From: Chryseobacterium panacisoli
GTDB lineage: Bacteria; Bacteroidota; Bacteroidia; Flavobacteriales; Weeksellaceae
Assembly (NCBI RefSeq): GCF_008274625.1
Contig: NZ_VTRU01000001.1
Location: 1,054,001-1,118,000, forward strand
Direction: 5' to 3'
Length of the DNA: 64,000 nt
Positions 33,615-42,164 of this stretch are shown here, one piece after another. The notes beneath the pieces were generated by a model. That model was not told the origin of the DNA and did no database searches. It saw only the letters and a list, made by a program, of their open reading frames with translations. The position numbers and the translations under genes are program-made. Numbering within the stretch: position 1 is the first letter of the stretch; each line of letters begins with the position of its first letter.

Positions 33615-34586
33615 ATGAAAACAATTTCAGGACAATTCATTGCAGCCCTGTCGGTTTGCTTACTGATAAGCAATATGACCATGGCCCAAAAAAAATTAAC
33701 TTTAAACAATCACATCATGGAAAACCACCCTATCCACTACAGAAACATCAAGGTCAATGATCTAAACCTGTTTTACAGAGAATCAGGCCCAGCAGATGCT
33801 CCTTCAATACTTTTACTGCACGGATACCCTACTTCATCACATATGTTCAGAAACCTGATTCCTATTCTGAGTAAAAAATACCACGTCATAGCTCCTGATT
33901 TACCAGGTTTCGGCTATTCTGATGCTCCGGACCATCAACAGTTTTCATATACTTTTGATCATCTTTCAGAAACGGTACAGACATTTATTGACCAACTGGG
34001 AATGAAGCGTTTTGCGGTTTATATCTTTGATTACGGTGCTCCGGTAGGCTTACGCCTTGCGATGAACAATCCAGAAAAGATCACCGGTATTGTCTCACAA
34101 AACGGGAATGCCTATGAAGAAGGATTAAGCAAGGAATGGAATCCTATACAGAAATACTGGAAAGACCCCTCACAGGAAAATCGTCTTGCATTGAAAGACT
34201 TTGTTTCTAAAGAAGCTACCCAATTTCAATATTATCATGGTGTCTCTGACCCTTCAATCATTGCACCGGAAGCCTATACACTCGATCAGAAATTCCTTGA
34301 CAGACCGGGGAATATAGAGATCCAGCTGGACTTAGTAAAAGATTACAGAACCAATGTAGCTTTATATCCCAAATTTCATGAATATTTCAGAAAATACCAG
34401 CCAAAGATGTTATTGGTATGGGGAAGCAAAGATCCCTACTTTTTACCTGCAGGAGCTGAAGCTTATAAAAAAGATCTTCCCGCTGCAAAATTAAAATTTT
34501 ATGATACCGGACATTTTGCTCTGGAAACCAACGCTGAAGAAATAGGTGCCGAAATATTTGAATTTATGGGAACACTGCCTCAATAG
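33615..34586 (+). CDS. Exported alpha/beta hydrolase with Asp nucleophile
   Basis: A 323-residue alpha/beta hydrolase with a probable signal peptide ending MTMAQ. The oxyanion HG is LLLHGYPTSSHMF (69-70). The nucleophile elbow reads YIFDYGAPVGLRLA with D139 where serine is commoner, as in haloalkane dehalogenases and epoxide hydrolases; the His lies in DTGHFALE. It is followed 46 bases later by a quinone-reductase-like gene and is divergent from LysR. Hydrolysis of an epoxide or halide is inferred, and export would be unusual for such enzymes. Confidence 0.82.
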   Translation: MKTISGQFIAALSVCLLISNMTMAQKKLTLNNHIMENHPIHYRNIKVNDLNLFYRESGPADAPSILLLHGYPTSSHMFRNLIPILSKKYHVIAPDLPGFGYSDAPDHQQFSYTFDHLSETVQTFIDQLGMKRFAVYIFDYGAPVGLRLAMNNPEKITGIVSQNGNAYEEGLSKEWNPIQKYWKDPSQENRLALKDFVSKEATQFQYYHGVSDPSIIAPEAYTLDQKFLDRPGNIEIQLDLVKDYRTNVALYPKFHEYFRKYQPKMLLVWGSKDPYFLPAGAEAYKKDLPAAKLKFYDTGHFALETNAEEIGAEIFEFMGTLPQ

Positions 34587-34632
34587 TGAATGCGGGTTTT
34601 AAATTATTAAAAAGTAAGCAAAATATGTAATT

Positions 34633-35595
34633 ATGAAAACAATTGTCATAAAAAACTACGGCGGACCGGAAGTTCTGGAGGCAGCGGAAAGTCCCGTTCC
34701 TTTTATAGCGGAACCTTCTCAGGTATTGGTGAAAGTGAGAGCAACTTCGGTAAACCCTCTGGATTATCAGGTAAGACGCGGAGACTACGCATCTCAATTT
34801 GAATTACCTATCACGACCGGCCATGATATTGCGGGTGATGTTGTTGCCGTGGGTGAAGCTGTAAAAAAATGGAAACCCGGTGATAAGGTTTATTATTCCC
34901 CACGTTTTGGCGGGCCGGGCAGTTATGCAGAATATCATCTTACGGACGAGTCCACATTATCAGGAATGCCTGATAATCTCAGCTATGAGGAAGCCGCTGC
35001 GATTCCGCTTATTGGAGGAACGGTATGGGAAATGCTTGTAGTAAGGGCTCAGGTAAAAAAAGGAAACCGCATTCTCATTCTTGGAGGTGCAGGAGGGGTT
35101 GGTTCACTCGCCATACAGGTGGCTAAATCATTAGGTGCTTATGTGTACACAACAGGACAGAGCATTTTACACGAAAAGCTTCAGCATCTTGGAGCGGATG
35201 TAGTTATTGACCATCATAAAGAAAATTGGGTTGAAGAAATACAAACTCATACTAAAGGAAAAGGTGTTGATGTCATTATCGATACGGTTGGAGGAAATAC
35301 GCTCTCAGACAGCCCTCTGGCTTTAGCTGATTATGGTAAAGTAGTAACTCTGGTTGACATTGCACAGCCACAAAACCTCATCCATGCCTGGGAAAAAAAT
35401 GCAACGTATCATTTTGTTTTTACCAGACAAAGCAGAGATGAGCTTCATCATATTACCCAACTGATAGAAACCGGACAGGTAAAACCCGTTATAGACAGTG
35501 TATATCCTCTTGAGGAGGTTCAAAAAGCCCATCAGAGAATAGAGGATTCAAAACGCGACCGACCTTTATTGGGTAAAATAGTGCTTTCATTGTAA
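34633..35595 (+). CDS. Zinc-independent NADP-dependent oxidoreductase (quinone reductase type)
   Basis: A 320-residue medium-chain dehydrogenase/reductase. The N-terminal GroES-like domain includes NPLDYQVRRGDYA and GHDIAGDVVAVG; the Rossmann part has GGAGGVGSLAIQVAK and IDTVGGNTL. Zinc-binding cysteines are absent, as in quinone oxidoreductases. It forms a unit with the upstream hydrolase under the divergent LysR gene. Confidence 0.88.
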   Translation: MKTIVIKNYGGPEVLEAAESPVPFIAEPSQVLVKVRATSVNPLDYQVRRGDYASQFELPITTGHDIAGDVVAVGEAVKKWKPGDKVYYSPRFGGPGSYAEYHLTDESTLSGMPDNLSYEEAAAIPLIGGTVWEMLVVRAQVKKGNRILILGGAGGVGSLAIQVAKSLGAYVYTTGQSILHEKLQHLGADVVIDHHKENWVEEIQTHTKGKGVDVIIDTVGGNTLSDSPLALADYGKVVTLVDIAQPQNLIHAWEKNATYHFVFTRQSRDELHHITQLIETGQVKPVIDSVYPLEEVQKAHQRIEDSKRDRPLLGKIVLSL

Positions 35596-35600
35596 GTGAA

Positions 35601-35633
35601 TCTCCGGCAAATATCTCCGATATTTGCCGGAGA
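35601..35633 (+). terminator. Hairpin at the end of the hydrolase/reductase unit
   Basis: Arms 35601-35615 and 35619-35633 are 15 bases long and perfectly complementary (TCTCCGGCAAATATC), five bases after the stop codon. The T tract after it is weak (TCTATTTTG). Confidence 0.75.
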
Positions 35634-35696
35634 TCTATTTTGAAAATCTTGTAAAATCAAGATCTGATTCCGATAACTTATTAATAATGTTTTTGT

Positions 35697-35704
35697 TAAA
35701 TTTG
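35697..35704 (+). promoter_or_regulatory. -7 promoter element TAAATTTG
   Basis: An exact TAnnTTTG match 34 bases upstream of the LytTR gene start. Confidence 0.55.
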
Positions 35705-35738
35705 ATAGAGAATAAAAACATAATGAATTGATTCCCAA

Positions 35739-36593
35739 ATGACACATCCAATTTTGAATATTAAAACTGAATGGAATTTTGCTCCAGGCATAAGAAAGCT
35801 GCTGATACTGCTTTCGGGAGCGGTTCTGTTTGTAGTGGGATTGACCATTTTTCAGGATTTCCTGGAATCAAAAAGAAATGGCTACGGCTTTTATTTCAGT
35901 GAATCACTCCTGTTTAAAACGGTTTGGTTTCTCTATATCCCGATGTTAATGATCGTGTATAAAAAATTAAAAAGCAATACATTAACCAGACTTAGCAAAA
36001 CTATATTTCTTATTGTATCAGCTATTATCTTGCATATTTTCATGTTATCCGGTATTGCTGCGGGCATTTCATTTTTCTTTTTTCACTGGCAATATGATCT
36101 GTTTAAGTTTCTTTCCTATACAGTAACTCATGATTCCTATACACTGGTTATTATCTATACAGGATTTGTATGGAGCTTCAGACTGATTTCAATTCCTCAG
36201 CAAGTAAATGTTTCCTCAGAAATAAAACCTACACAGCCCGCAATTGTCATTAATAATGGTAAAGATAATGTGATCATTCAGGTAGAAGATATTATACAGA
36301 TTACTTCTGCCACACCTTATGTTTCTATTCATGTTAAAGATAAAAAGTACCTGCATTCTGAAACGCTGAAATCTATGCATGAAAAGCTGAATTCAAAAGC
36401 TTTCGTAAGAGTTCATAAATCTACCTTGGTGAATCTTTCAAAGGTAATTTCTTTCAAATCCCGTCTGAACGGAGACTATGATTTACAACTTACAGACGGA
36501 AGTATGGTGAGGCTAAGCAGAACTTATTCGGCTGAATTTAAAAAGCAGTTTCATATGAAGTCATCGGGTCACAATATCAATTCATCAGGATAA
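35739..36593 (+). CDS. Membrane-bound LytTR transcriptional regulator
   Basis: A 284-residue protein with four predicted membrane helices in residues 15-150 (LLILLSGAVLFVVGLTIF first, YTLVIIYTGFVWSF last) and a C-terminal LytTR DNA-binding domain from about 175 (IIQVEDIIQITSATPYVSIH, LHSETLKSMHEKL, FVRVHKSTLVNLSKV). It has no receiver domain, so the membrane part may sense the signal directly. It is followed by an intradiol-dioxygenase-like lipoprotein gene with its own promoter element. Confidence 0.88.
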   Translation: MTHPILNIKTEWNFAPGIRKLLILLSGAVLFVVGLTIFQDFLESKRNGYGFYFSESLLFKTVWFLYIPMLMIVYKKLKSNTLTRLSKTIFLIVSAIILHIFMLSGIAAGISFFFFHWQYDLFKFLSYTVTHDSYTLVIIYTGFVWSFRLISIPQQVNVSSEIKPTQPAIVINNGKDNVIIQVEDIIQITSATPYVSIHVKDKKYLHSETLKSMHEKLNSKAFVRVHKSTLVNLSKVISFKSRLNGDYDLQLTDGSMVRLSRTYSAEFKKQFHMKSSGHNINSSG

Positions 36594-36626
36594 AACACTT
36601 TATTTTTCTATTCTTTTTCATGCCCA

Positions 36627-36634
36627 TAATTTTG
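36627..36634 (+). promoter_or_regulatory. -7 promoter element TAATTTTG
   Basis: An exact TAnnTTTG match 30 bases before the start at 36664. Confidence 0.55.
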
Positions 36635-36663
36635 TCTATACAATCAACTTAAAACGGCAAACT

Positions 36664-37290
36664 ATGGATTTTAACAACAGAATTATGACATTATGGGTAG
36701 GCATGATTATGTCAGGTTTAACATCATGTCAGGGACAAAACAAACAACAGACCGGAGGGCCTTGTGAAGGATGTGAAGCCATCTTTGAATACAAAAATAA
36801 GCGGTTAACTACCGTTGATACTCTTCCCGGATTTCATCTCAACAAACCTCAGTTGAAAGTCACGGGAACTGTTCTAAAAAAGGATGGAAAAACACCCGCC
36901 GAAAATGTTATCATTTACATTTATCATACCAACCGGCAAGGAATCTACGAGACCAAAGGTAATGAAACCGGCTGGGGCAAACGTCACGGAATTTTCAGAG
37001 GATGGGTGAAGACAGGAAAAGATGGCAGATATACCTTCTATACATTCAGACCTGCATCGTATCCTGACCGCAGTGAGCCTGAACATATTCACGTTACGGT
37101 AAAGGAACCTTCAAGAAAGGAATATTATCTGGATGAATATCTCTTTGATGATGATCCGCTTTTAAACCAAAACAGGAGAATTCAGTTACCCAACAGAGGA
37201 GGTTCCGGAATCGTAAAACCGGTAATGGAACACGGGATTTTAACCATAAAAAGAAATATTATTCTGGGTAAAAATATTCCATTCTACTAA
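36664..37290 (+). CDS. Intradiol ring-cleavage dioxygenase-like lipoprotein
   Basis: A 208-residue protein of the protocatechuate 3,4-dioxygenase fold. A lipoprotein signal ends at C22 (MSGLTSC). The iron ligands can be placed at Y95 (TNRQGIY), Y133 (RPASYPD), H141 and H143 (PEHIHVTV), all intact. Catabolic intradiol enzymes are cytoplasmic, so a lipoprotein form points to extracytoplasmic oxidation of catechol-like compounds or an unknown substrate. It lies 70 bases after the LytTR regulator gene. Confidence 0.85.
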   Translation: MDFNNRIMTLWVGMIMSGLTSCQGQNKQQTGGPCEGCEAIFEYKNKRLTTVDTLPGFHLNKPQLKVTGTVLKKDGKTPAENVIIYIYHTNRQGIYETKGNETGWGKRHGIFRGWVKTGKDGRYTFYTFRPASYPDRSEPEHIHVTVKEPSRKEYYLDEYLFDDDPLLNQNRRIQLPNRGGSGIVKPVMEHGILTIKRNIILGKNIPFY

Positions 37291-37308
37291 CCCGATCTAT
37301 TCTGCAGC

Positions 37309-37475
37309 CAATCATTATATTTGAAAAGACCTCTCAAACCTGTTTTTCGGATATGGAAAAGAAGTTGGTGCTAAAAAACATTTAAATCTTGAACATTAGA
37401 TAGCCAGGATTAATCCAAAATACGCCGTTCGGAACCGGAAAAGATATGACTCTTCATGCTTTGGAGCATTATCCG
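37309..37475 (+). pseudogene. Decayed copy of the promoter and 5' end of the YcaQ-type gene
   Basis: This stretch matches 40826-40991 block by block: ATCATTATATTTGAAAA, CAAACCTGTTTT, ATGGAAAAGAAGTT, AACATTAGATAG, CGCCGTTCGGAACCGG and CTTCATGCTTTGGA. Frameshifts and stops interrupt the frame, and similarity ends near 37471. It includes the TATATTTG promoter element (37316-37323), so it may still be transcribed. It is a partial duplication or the scar of a tandem copy that was lost. Confidence 0.85.
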
Positions 37476-37502
37476 TTAAAAATCAGCAGAGTAATTTTTG
37501 CA

Positions 37503-37961
37503 TCAGGAAAAATGATAAAGAAAAACCACATCACCCGTATAAGCAGGTTTTATATGATCTTTAATGAGCAGTTTGGCTTCAACAACTGCTTTTACAGTTC
37601 CTTTGAGGTTGATTACTGATTTTACCGTTGCCTGCAATTTTACCTCACTGTTTACCGGCACAGCATCTCCGAATTTAAGGTTTTCGATTCCATAATTGAT
37701 CTCCATTTTTACATTGCGGACATCAGCAATCTGCTTCCAGAGATAGGGAATCAATGATAATGTCAGATAACCATGAGCAATGGTTGATTTAAAAGGGCCT
37801 TCTTTTTCCGCCCTTTCTTTATCTGTATGGATCCACTGATCGTCTAAAGTAGCATCTGCAAATCTGTTGATTTGATCCTGATCTATCATATGCCAGGCAG
37901 AATCTCCAATCATCTGTCCTTCAAGAGCCTTGTACTCATCAAAATTATTGATAACAATCAT
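37503..37961 (-). CDS. MaoC-like hydratase (hotdog fold)
   Basis: A 152-residue (R)-specific enoyl-CoA hydratase-like protein. The catalytic D-x4-H-type pair lies in ATLDDQWIHTDKERA, followed by PFKSTIAHGYLTLSLIPYLW; the end (VVFLYHF) is the usual final strand. The substrate would be a short or medium acyl-CoA. It is a single gene; its upstream gap (37962-38270) holds the cspA terminator. Confidence 0.88.
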   Translation of the reverse strand: MIVINNFDEYKALEGQMIGDSAWHMIDQDQINRFADATLDDQWIHTDKERAEKEGPFKSTIAHGYLTLSLIPYLWKQIADVRNVKMEINYGIENLKFGDAVPVNSEVKLQATVKSVINLKGTVKAVVEAKLLIKDHIKPAYTGDVVFLYHFS

Positions 37962-38079
37962 ATTATTCCTGAACCTTTTAGGGAATTAAAATATTTACAG
38001 CAGTTATACTTACCACGGTAACAATTGTATATCAAGTCTGCATATTTTATTTTCAGACCTCAATCTCCCTGAATCCCTG

Positions 38080-38107
38080 AAAAACCTCTCACATAAAGTA
38101 AGAGGCT
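38080..38107 (-). terminator. Probable terminator of cspA
   Basis: On the minus strand, GCCTCTTAC and GTGAGAGG form a stem (one G-U pair) followed by TTTTTC. It lies about 165 bases past the cspA stop, so an extended 3' UTR would be needed. The rest of 37962-38270 shows nothing else. Confidence 0.5.
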
Positions 38108-38270
38108 TATGAACATCATGAAAATAAAAAATAATCTACTTGCATCAATGTCTTTTCAAACAATATCCAGATACTAAAGTGTATGGATGTTGAATTGAAA
38201 ATAATATAAAAATATGAGACTTGACATGTCAAAGGATGTTAAGTTAACATCTATGCAATTAAGATTTTAA

Positions 38271-38465
38271 TTATGCCAACTTAACGTTAACAGCATTTAA
38301 ACCTTTATCACTTTTTTGTACATCAAAAACGACTTTATCATTTTCCTGGATTGATCTTGTGTTTAATCCTGAAGAATGTACAAATATATCTTTACTTCCA
38401 TCTGCTGGAGTAATAAAACCGAAGCCTTTTGCTTCATTGAAAAATTTTACGGTGCCTTCTTGCAT
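38271..38465 (-). CDS. cspA: Cold-shock protein, CspA family
   Basis: A 64-residue cold-shock-domain RNA chaperone. RNP1 is KGFGFI and RNP2 is DIFVHSS; the opening MQEGTVKFFNEAKGFGFI is canonical. It lies 107 bases downstream of a DEAD-box helicase gene on the same strand, a pairing often seen in Bacteroidota, where both act in RNA remodelling. Confidence 0.95.
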   Translation of the reverse strand: MQEGTVKFFNEAKGFGFITPADGSKDIFVHSSGLNTRSIQENDKVVFDVQKSDKGLNAVNVKLA

Positions 38466-38572
38466 TGTAATTATTATTAAAAATTATATATTATAGTCTG
38501 TAAACGTTACAGATTCTATTCCTTTTCTTGTTCTGATCCTGTACACATAGTTTTCAGTGATATACTGAGGTT

Positions 38573-39358
38573 CTACGACTGCTGGACCAGTTTGCCGGTT
38601 ACATGTTGGGTACGTGTAAAAAGCAGTGATCTTATGTTTTTTTTTTGCAGAGTATCCGTCTGCATATCTTTTTTCTTTTCTTTTTCTGCAAAACCAACCG
38701 GCTTCTTAGTAGTCTGTATTGCAGAAGAATCCGGACTAACAGTAACCTCTACAGGATTGTTCAGAATTGTTCCGGCAAAATGTTTTACACTTCCCGGCAT
38801 TGTTGTAGAAAAAAACAGATTTTGTCTTTTCTGGGGAAGCAGTTTTACCACTTTTTTTATCTCATTAATAAAACCCATTTCAAGCATTTTATCTGCTTTA
38901 TCTAAAACAAATACTTCAATTTTTGAAAGATCAATATGTCTTTGATTTTCCAGATCGAGCAGTCTTCCGGGTGTTGCCACAAGAATGTCCACTCTTTTTC
39001 TCAGCGCTGCAAGCTGGCTTCCGACAGGAATCCCTTCATACACAGAAAGCTGAGACAATGGCAAATATTTACTGTAAATTCCAAGATTTTCTTCCAGCTG
39101 TCTGGCCAATTCCGGTGTGGGTGTAAGTATTAAAATCCGTATTTCTTTATGATCGGTAGTATGCCTTTTCAACAGCTGCAGAATAGGCATAATAAATGCT
39201 GCTGTTTTTCCTGTACCTGACTGAGCACATCCCAGAACATCCCTGCCCGTTAAAATAGGTGGAACTGCGTTACACTGTATTTCAGTAGGTCTGGAATATC
39301 CTGCTTCTGTCACTGCGCGGATAATGGGATTAATCAGGTTTAAATTTTTAAAATTCAT
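38573..39358 (-). CDS. Truncated DEAD-box RNA helicase with altered motifs
   Basis: A 261-residue protein matching only the first RecA domain of RhlE-type helicases, which normally run to about 370 residues or more. The Q motif (PTEIQ) and Walker A AQSGTGKT (45-52) are intact. Motif Ia reads PTPELA instead of PTRELA, motif II reads D153-K-A-D instead of DEAD, and motif III reads STT instead of SAT. The chain stops just after the first strand of domain 2 (SLLFTRTQHVTGKLVQQ). Loss of the motif II glutamate should abolish ATP hydrolysis. It may be a decaying gene or an RNA-binding relic still coupled to cspA. Confidence 0.85.
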   Translation of the reverse strand: MNFKNLNLINPIIRAVTEAGYSRPTEIQCNAVPPILTGRDVLGCAQSGTGKTAAFIMPILQLLKRHTTDHKEIRILILTPTPELARQLEENLGIYSKYLPLSQLSVYEGIPVGSQLAALRKRVDILVATPGRLLDLENQRHIDLSKIEVFVLDKADKMLEMGFINEIKKVVKLLPQKRQNLFFSTTMPGSVKHFAGTILNNPVEVTVSPDSSAIQTTKKPVGFAEKEKKKDMQTDTLQKKNIRSLLFTRTQHVTGKLVQQS

Positions 39359-39553
39359 TATAAATTCCGGCTTTCCGGTATTTCGTAAGCAAGTCTGTTT
39401 ATCAGAATTGAGTTGGTATATTATTAAGGATAAACAAATAAAGAATACTTTTTTCTGCTCATCTTTTTCTTGTTTTAGCTACAATAATATCCTTAGTTAT
39501 AGTATGGATTATGCAGCCATGACGTATCGCTTCTCTACAATAGAACTTTATAA

Positions 39554-39718
39554 TCTCGATTTCTTCTGAAAAATAAAGACTATAAATTGGTAGCTGAAAA
39601 AGCAAAACTGAAAGAAAAAAATGTGATTTTAAACTATGACAGAATAGCAAAGGCAGTGACCTGTTTTATAAATGTTCTGCAAACTTACAATAAAAAAGGC
39701 AAACAAAACTTTATTTAA
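39554..39718 (+). pseudogene. Possible C-terminal gene remnant
   Basis: After TAA at 39551 the frame stays open for 54 codons to TAA at 39716 and reads KDYKLVAEKAKLKEKNVILN, then YDRIAKAVTCFINVLQTY. It has coiled-coil-like coding character but no start codon, and ends immediately before the next gene's ATG. The family is not recognised. The rest of 39359-39553 shows no gene. Confidence 0.3.
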
Positions 39719-40750
39719 ATGATTGATTATCAAAAAATTATTCTTACCTTCTACCAATCAATCAAATTGTTTGCTCTCGCGGATGATTTTAAACGCCGAA
39801 TCATGCAAACTTCCGATCCCATAGCCAAACCTTATCCCAAAACTCTGGAATCACCTACAGGCTCGCATGTAAGGATTGCTTATTTTATTATGCTGCATCA
39901 TAAACCTAAGGTGTTTAAAGAGATGTTTCAGAAGATTTATACAAGGGACCAGTTTTATCTTATCCATATTGACAGAAAAGCTAAACCTGATTTCATTGAA
40001 AAAATACAGCTGTACATCGTTCAATTTCCCAATGTCTATATTCTGGACAGCCTGAATATTGTGTCAGGAGGCTTCAATATGGTTCAGGCAGAGCTGAATG
40101 CTATGGAATTTCTGCTCAATGTAAGTAAAGAATGGGATTATTTTATCAACCTAAGCGGTGAAGATCATCCTCTGAAATCACAAAACATCATCCGCCAGTT
40201 TCTTTCCACCCATAAAGACCGAAATTATCTTTTTTATTATGACCAGAAATTTTACAGACCGGATACTCTGCAGAGAATACAGAACCATTTTACGGAATTA
40301 GCTTATATGATCTCATCCTTCATCTATAAAAGAACATTTATGAAGGGAGTGATTCCCTATATTGGTGGAAAATGGTTTATTTTCACCCGAGAAACCTGTA
40401 CATTTTTAACCAATAACAAAATGGTAATGGATTTTGAAGATTATTATCTTCATACTTTTCTGCCGGCAGAATCTTTTTTTCAGACTGTTCTTATGAATAC
40501 TTCATTTAATGATATCATCATCAATGATGATAAAAGAGCGGTACTTGAGAAATCAATTTTTCCAAACACACGGGATACATCCACTTACATCGAACACTTA
40601 CAGTCTGGAAATCAACTTTTTATCAGAAAAATAAACAGCAAAACTGATGAATATATAAGAAAATATATTGAAGAAAGTTTTCATCTCCCCTTACCTTATG
40701 TGAATGAGATTGAAAGAGAATTAAAAAGGGATAACAGCAATAACAACTGA
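39719..40750 (+). CDS. Core-2/I-branching beta-1,6-N-acetylglucosaminyltransferase-like protein
   Basis: A 343-residue glycosyltransferase of the Branch family (GT14): RIAYFIMLHHKPKVFKEMFQ, YLIHIDRKAKPDF, IVSGGFNMVQAELNAMEFLL, FINLSGEDHPLKS and the acidic SGEDHP motif. No signal peptide is seen, so it probably works at the inner face of the membrane on a surface glycan precursor. The first 28 residues are poorly conserved in style, and the ATG at 39803 (MQTSDPIAK) is an alternative start. It stands apart from any recognisable glycan cluster. Confidence 0.85.
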   Translation: MIDYQKIILTFYQSIKLFALADDFKRRIMQTSDPIAKPYPKTLESPTGSHVRIAYFIMLHHKPKVFKEMFQKIYTRDQFYLIHIDRKAKPDFIEKIQLYIVQFPNVYILDSLNIVSGGFNMVQAELNAMEFLLNVSKEWDYFINLSGEDHPLKSQNIIRQFLSTHKDRNYLFYYDQKFYRPDTLQRIQNHFTELAYMISSFIYKRTFMKGVIPYIGGKWFIFTRETCTFLTNNKMVMDFEDYYLHTFLPAESFFQTVLMNTSFNDIIINDDKRAVLEKSIFPNTRDTSTYIEHLQSGNQLFIRKINSKTDEYIRKYIEESFHLPLPYVNEIERELKRDNSNNN

Positions 40751-40832
40751 CACTTCCTCTATATTCAGTTATCAGTCATCCCTGGCGGGGTATTTAAATG
40801 ATATGCTACTCAATGCTTTTCAGTCAAATCAT

Positions 40833-40840
40833 TATATTTG
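40833..40840 (+). promoter_or_regulatory. -7 promoter element TATATTTG
   Basis: An exact TAnnTTTG match 35 bases before the ATG at 40876. It is conserved in the decayed copy at 37316-37323, which supports its being functional and supports the downstream start. Confidence 0.7.
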
Positions 40841-40875
40841 AAAAATCATCACAAACAAACCTGTTTTCTCCGGAA

Positions 40876-42090
40876 ATGGAAAAGAAGTTAACATTGGAGC
40901 ATTTAAAGCTTGCAACATTAGATAGTCAGGGATTAACACAAAATACACCGTTCGGAACCGGAAAAGATGCGGTTCTTCATGCTTTGGAACATCTCGGATA
41001 TGTACAGATTGATACTTTATCTATGGTAGAGCGTGCCCATCATCATACACTTTGGACAAGAATCCCGGACTTCAGGGCAGATTATCTGGAAGAACTGGTA
41101 GAGGAACGTAAAATATTTGAATATTGGTTTCACGCCGCTTCTTATCTTCCGATGCAGGATTTCCGGTATGTTTTACCTCAAATGCAGACCATCAAGCGAG
41201 GGGAATCCCGCTACTACAATGCAGATTCAAAAGTAATGAAATATGTCACAGACGCCATCCGCAATGAAGGGCCTAAACGGGCAAGGGATTTTGAAAACGA
41301 AAGTCATAAAGCAGGAACCTGGTGGAACTGGAAGCCTGCCAAACTAGCTCTTGAAAGACTTTTCATGCAGGGAGATCTGATGATCAGCGGGCGTTCCGGA
41401 ATGCAGAAGACCTATGATCTGGCTGAAAGGGTTCTACCTTCTTCCATTGATAGTACAGAACCTACTCCATTTGAGTTGGCAGAATATCTGGTGAAAACCA
41501 ATCTCCGTGCTTATGGATTTACCACCATAAAACAAATTACGCATCTCCGCAAGGGAAATGACCTGAAGAAAAATGTCAATGAAGTGTTACAAACTATGCT
41601 GGAAGAAGATAGAATCTCGAAAGTCAAGGTTGATGGAGGAAATTCCGTTTTTGTTCAAAATGATTTGCTGGAAAAAACCTTTGATCTGACAGATTCCAAT
41701 GTATGGCTGCTTTCTCCGTTCGATAATTCCATTATTCACCGCGACCGGATCAAGCAGATATTTGATTTTGATTTCAGGCTGGAATGCTATACTCCAAAGG
41801 AAAAAAGACAGTATGGATATTTTTGTCTGCCCATCCTGTTTGGCAATCAGTTTATAGGAAGAGTTGACTGTAAAGCGCACAGAAAGGAAAAAAAGTTTGA
41901 GCTTATTCATTTACATATTGAAAATGATACAATAGATCCTGAAGTCTGGCTTACCCCTTTTGCAGAAACCTTAAAACTTTTTGCAATCTTCAACGGCTGT
42001 GAATCGTTAGTACTCACAAAAGTAAGCCCTTCAAAATTGGGTTCTATCGTAAAAAGGGTATTATCCTCCAAATCAAAGCTGAAAAAATAG
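40876..42090 (+). CDS. YcaQ/AlkX-type DNA glycosylase (winged-helix HTH_42 family)
   Basis: A 404-residue protein of the HTH_42 family of DNA interstrand-crosslink and alkylbase glycosylases. The catalytic motif reads Q44-I-D46 (GYVQIDTLSMVERAHHHTLW), the Q-x-D form of YcaQ (AlkX) rather than the Q-x-Q form of AlkZ. Other conserved parts are HAASYLPM, WWNWKPAKLALERLF and LLSPFDNSIIHRDR. The start at 40876 (MEKKLTLEHL) is chosen because the promoter element lies between it and the earlier ATG at 40798. It likely unhooks nitrogen-mustard-type crosslinks. Confidence 0.88.
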   Translation: MEKKLTLEHLKLATLDSQGLTQNTPFGTGKDAVLHALEHLGYVQIDTLSMVERAHHHTLWTRIPDFRADYLEELVEERKIFEYWFHAASYLPMQDFRYVLPQMQTIKRGESRYYNADSKVMKYVTDAIRNEGPKRARDFENESHKAGTWWNWKPAKLALERLFMQGDLMISGRSGMQKTYDLAERVLPSSIDSTEPTPFELAEYLVKTNLRAYGFTTIKQITHLRKGNDLKKNVNEVLQTMLEEDRISKVKVDGGNSVFVQNDLLEKTFDLTDSNVWLLSPFDNSIIHRDRIKQIFDFDFRLECYTPKEKRQYGYFCLPILFGNQFIGRVDCKAHRKEKKFELIHLHIENDTIDPEVWLTPFAETLKLFAIFNGCESLVLTKVSPSKLGSIVKRVLSSKSKLKK

Positions 42091-42110
42091 TCTTCATTGA
42101 TATTAAAAGA

Positions 42111-42143
42111 AAAATCGCATTATTAAGTCAATAATGCGATTTT
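42111..42143. terminator. Bidirectional terminator between YcaQ-type and adenosine deaminase genes
   Basis: AAAATCGCATTATT (42111-42124) and its exact complement (42130-42143) enclose a 5-base loop, with T runs on both strands and convergent genes on both sides. Confidence 0.9.
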
Positions 42144-42164
42144 ATTTTTTCAGGAAAACCCTGA

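Noticed and set aside
39324..39650. Short frames on both strands between the helicase and glycosyltransferase genes
   Set aside because: Low-complexity translations with no recognisable motif; only the start-less frame at 39554-39718 had mild coding character and is listed at low confidence.
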